Source of the DNA: Alkalibacter rhizosphaerae
Lineage (GTDB): Bacteria; Bacillota; Clostridia; Eubacteriales; Alkalibacteraceae
Reading direction: 5' to 3'
Assembly (NCBI RefSeq): GCF_017352215.1
Contig: NZ_CP071444.1
Location: forward strand, 434,001 to 498,000
DNA length: 64,000 bases
A program made the position numbers and the translations under genes. Positions 60,228-64,000 of the stretch are shown here, in pieces. Below the pieces are notes generated by a model that saw only the letters and a list, made by a program, of their open reading frames with translations, was not told the DNA's origin and ran no database searches. Each line of letters begins with the position of its first letter. Position 1 is the stretch's first letter.

Positions 60228-60345
60228 ATTCCGCAGCGACATACTCTCCCAGGACGTCACCATCCAAGTACCATCTGCGCTGGAGGACTTTACTTCTGTG
60301 TTCGGGATGGGAACAGGTGTAGCCCCTCCGCCATTGCCGCGGAAT
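60228..60345 (-). rRNA. rrf: 5S ribosomal RNA
   Basis: About 118 bases. Terminal helix ATTCCGCGGC / GCTGCGGAAT, and the internal CCTGTTCCCATCCCGAACACAGAAGT stretch typical of 5S rRNA. It lies about 80 bases after 23S. Confidence 0.95.
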
Positions 60346-60427
60346 CATTTGGTTATAAATCTCATCAATGAGATTTGAAAACTGCATGGGAATCATCGTA
60401 AAGTATTCTTCTTCTTATCATCTACTT

Positions 60428-63338
<2,911 letters not shown>

Positions 63339-63544
63339 TAAATCTTTTGTTTCGTTTCCAAAACGATAGATGTTTAGATGATCGTTTGTTTCTTTACTTT
63401 ACTTTTCTTCCTATGCAGTTTTCAAAGATCACTGAGGATCAGCGAGGATCGCTGATTGTCTCTTTCTGGCGCTCCCCGGGTTTCTAGAGTAAAAACCGAA
63501 CCGTCTTTTCGACCGATTCGCTCTGTCTTCCCGATTCACTTAAA
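63339..63544 (-). other. Spacer between tRNA-Ile and 23S rRNA
   Basis: A 206-base spacer without a gene. It contains GATCTTTGAAAACTGCAT (minus strand, 63413-63430), complementary to the 23S 3' flank at 60374-60387, and a perfect hairpin ATCAGCGA-TCC-TCGCTGAT (about 63438-63456). These look like rRNA-processing elements. Confidence 0.75.
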
Positions 63545-63621
<77 letters not shown>

Positions 63622-63626
63622 AAGTA

Positions 63627-63702
63627 TGGTGGAGATGAGGAGATTTGAACTCCTGACCCCCTGCTTGCAAGGCAGGTGCTCTCCCAGCTGAGCTACACCC
63701 CC
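63627..63702 (-). tRNA. tRNA-Ala (TGC)
   Basis: A 76-base tRNA with CCA; anticodon loop CTTGCAA in stem CCTGC/GCAGG gives TGC. In the 16S-23S spacer, five bases from tRNA-Ile; the order 16S-Ala-Ile-23S is the reverse of the common Ile-Ala order. Confidence 0.97.
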
Positions 63703-63765
63703 ACACGCTTTCTGAGAAATACAAAGATCTCTCAAAATAAAATAGCACATTACTCGCTTGCTCCC

Positions 63766-64000
<235 letters not shown>

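Overview
The window looks like a low-to-mid GC Firmicute of the class Clostridia. The supporting signs are a dcw cell-division cluster with spoVD-like and DUF881/small-basic-protein genes but no ftsA, AGGAGG ribosome sites, frequent TTG/GTG starts, a meso-DAP MurE (DNPR motif) with DAP decarboxylase, an acyl-CoA dehydratase activase of anaerobes, a Phe T-box leader and RNA/protein partners known from anaerobic Firmicutes. Genus cannot be fixed from sequence reading alone; a Peptostreptococcales/Fusibacter-like anaerobe is a guess. Almost everything is on the minus strand; only two protein genes (48972-49775 and 57841-58155) are on the plus strand.

Layout, left to right (transcription runs right to left): (1) 1-7.3 kb: 3' part of the housekeeping run: lysA, M50 protease, scpA, scpB, rluB, a small unknown gene, mnmM-like methylase, RpiR regulator, BaiN-type flavoprotein, cmk (cut by the window edge). 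(2) 7.4-24.8 kb: the dcw cluster mraZ-rsmH-ftsL-spoVD-murE-murF-mraY-murD-ftsW-murG-ftsQ-two DUF881 genes-sbp-ftsZ-nrdR-nudix-deoB, driven by a promoter buried in 10-bp-spaced MraZ boxes. (3) 24.9-26.4 kb: lgt and pduL, each with its own promoter and terminator. (4) 26.4-35.7 kb: recN, argR, nadK, tlyA, a small membrane protein, a 600-base gap without a plausible gene, ispA, xseB, xseA, a Kae1-like protein, nusB, asp23. The gap has its own promoter and many hairpins and sits between ispA and a membrane-protein gene; this is the synteny of the large OLE RNA and its partner OapA, and I read it as such. (5) 35.8-42.8 kb: a glucitol-type PTS operon (SorC regulator, GutM, IIC, IIBC, IIA) that carries a COG4091-type dehydrogenase where sorbitol-6-phosphate dehydrogenase would be expected, followed by an AraL/AraM-like pair (HAD phosphatase and sn-glycerol-1-phosphate dehydrogenase). 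(6) 42.9-48.8 kb: FGGY sugar kinase and a 1424-residue double-domain dehydratase activase. (7) 49-57.5 kb: membrane protein, a divergent acetate-kinase-like protein, pheT, pheS with T-box, rRNA/tRNA 2'-O-methylase, and KtrA/KtrB-type potassium uptake. (8) 57.6-64 kb: tRNA-Leu, a small Cys-rich protein, a purine permease, six tRNAs, 5S, 23S, tRNA-Ile, tRNA-Ala and the 3' end of 16S rRNA.

How it works together: regions 1, 2 and 4 are core growth functions (wall precursor synthesis, septation, chromosome segregation, ribosome maturation, isoprenoids, DNA repair). Region 5 imports and phosphorylates a polyol of unknown identity. No CRISPR array, insertion sequence or prophage was seen.
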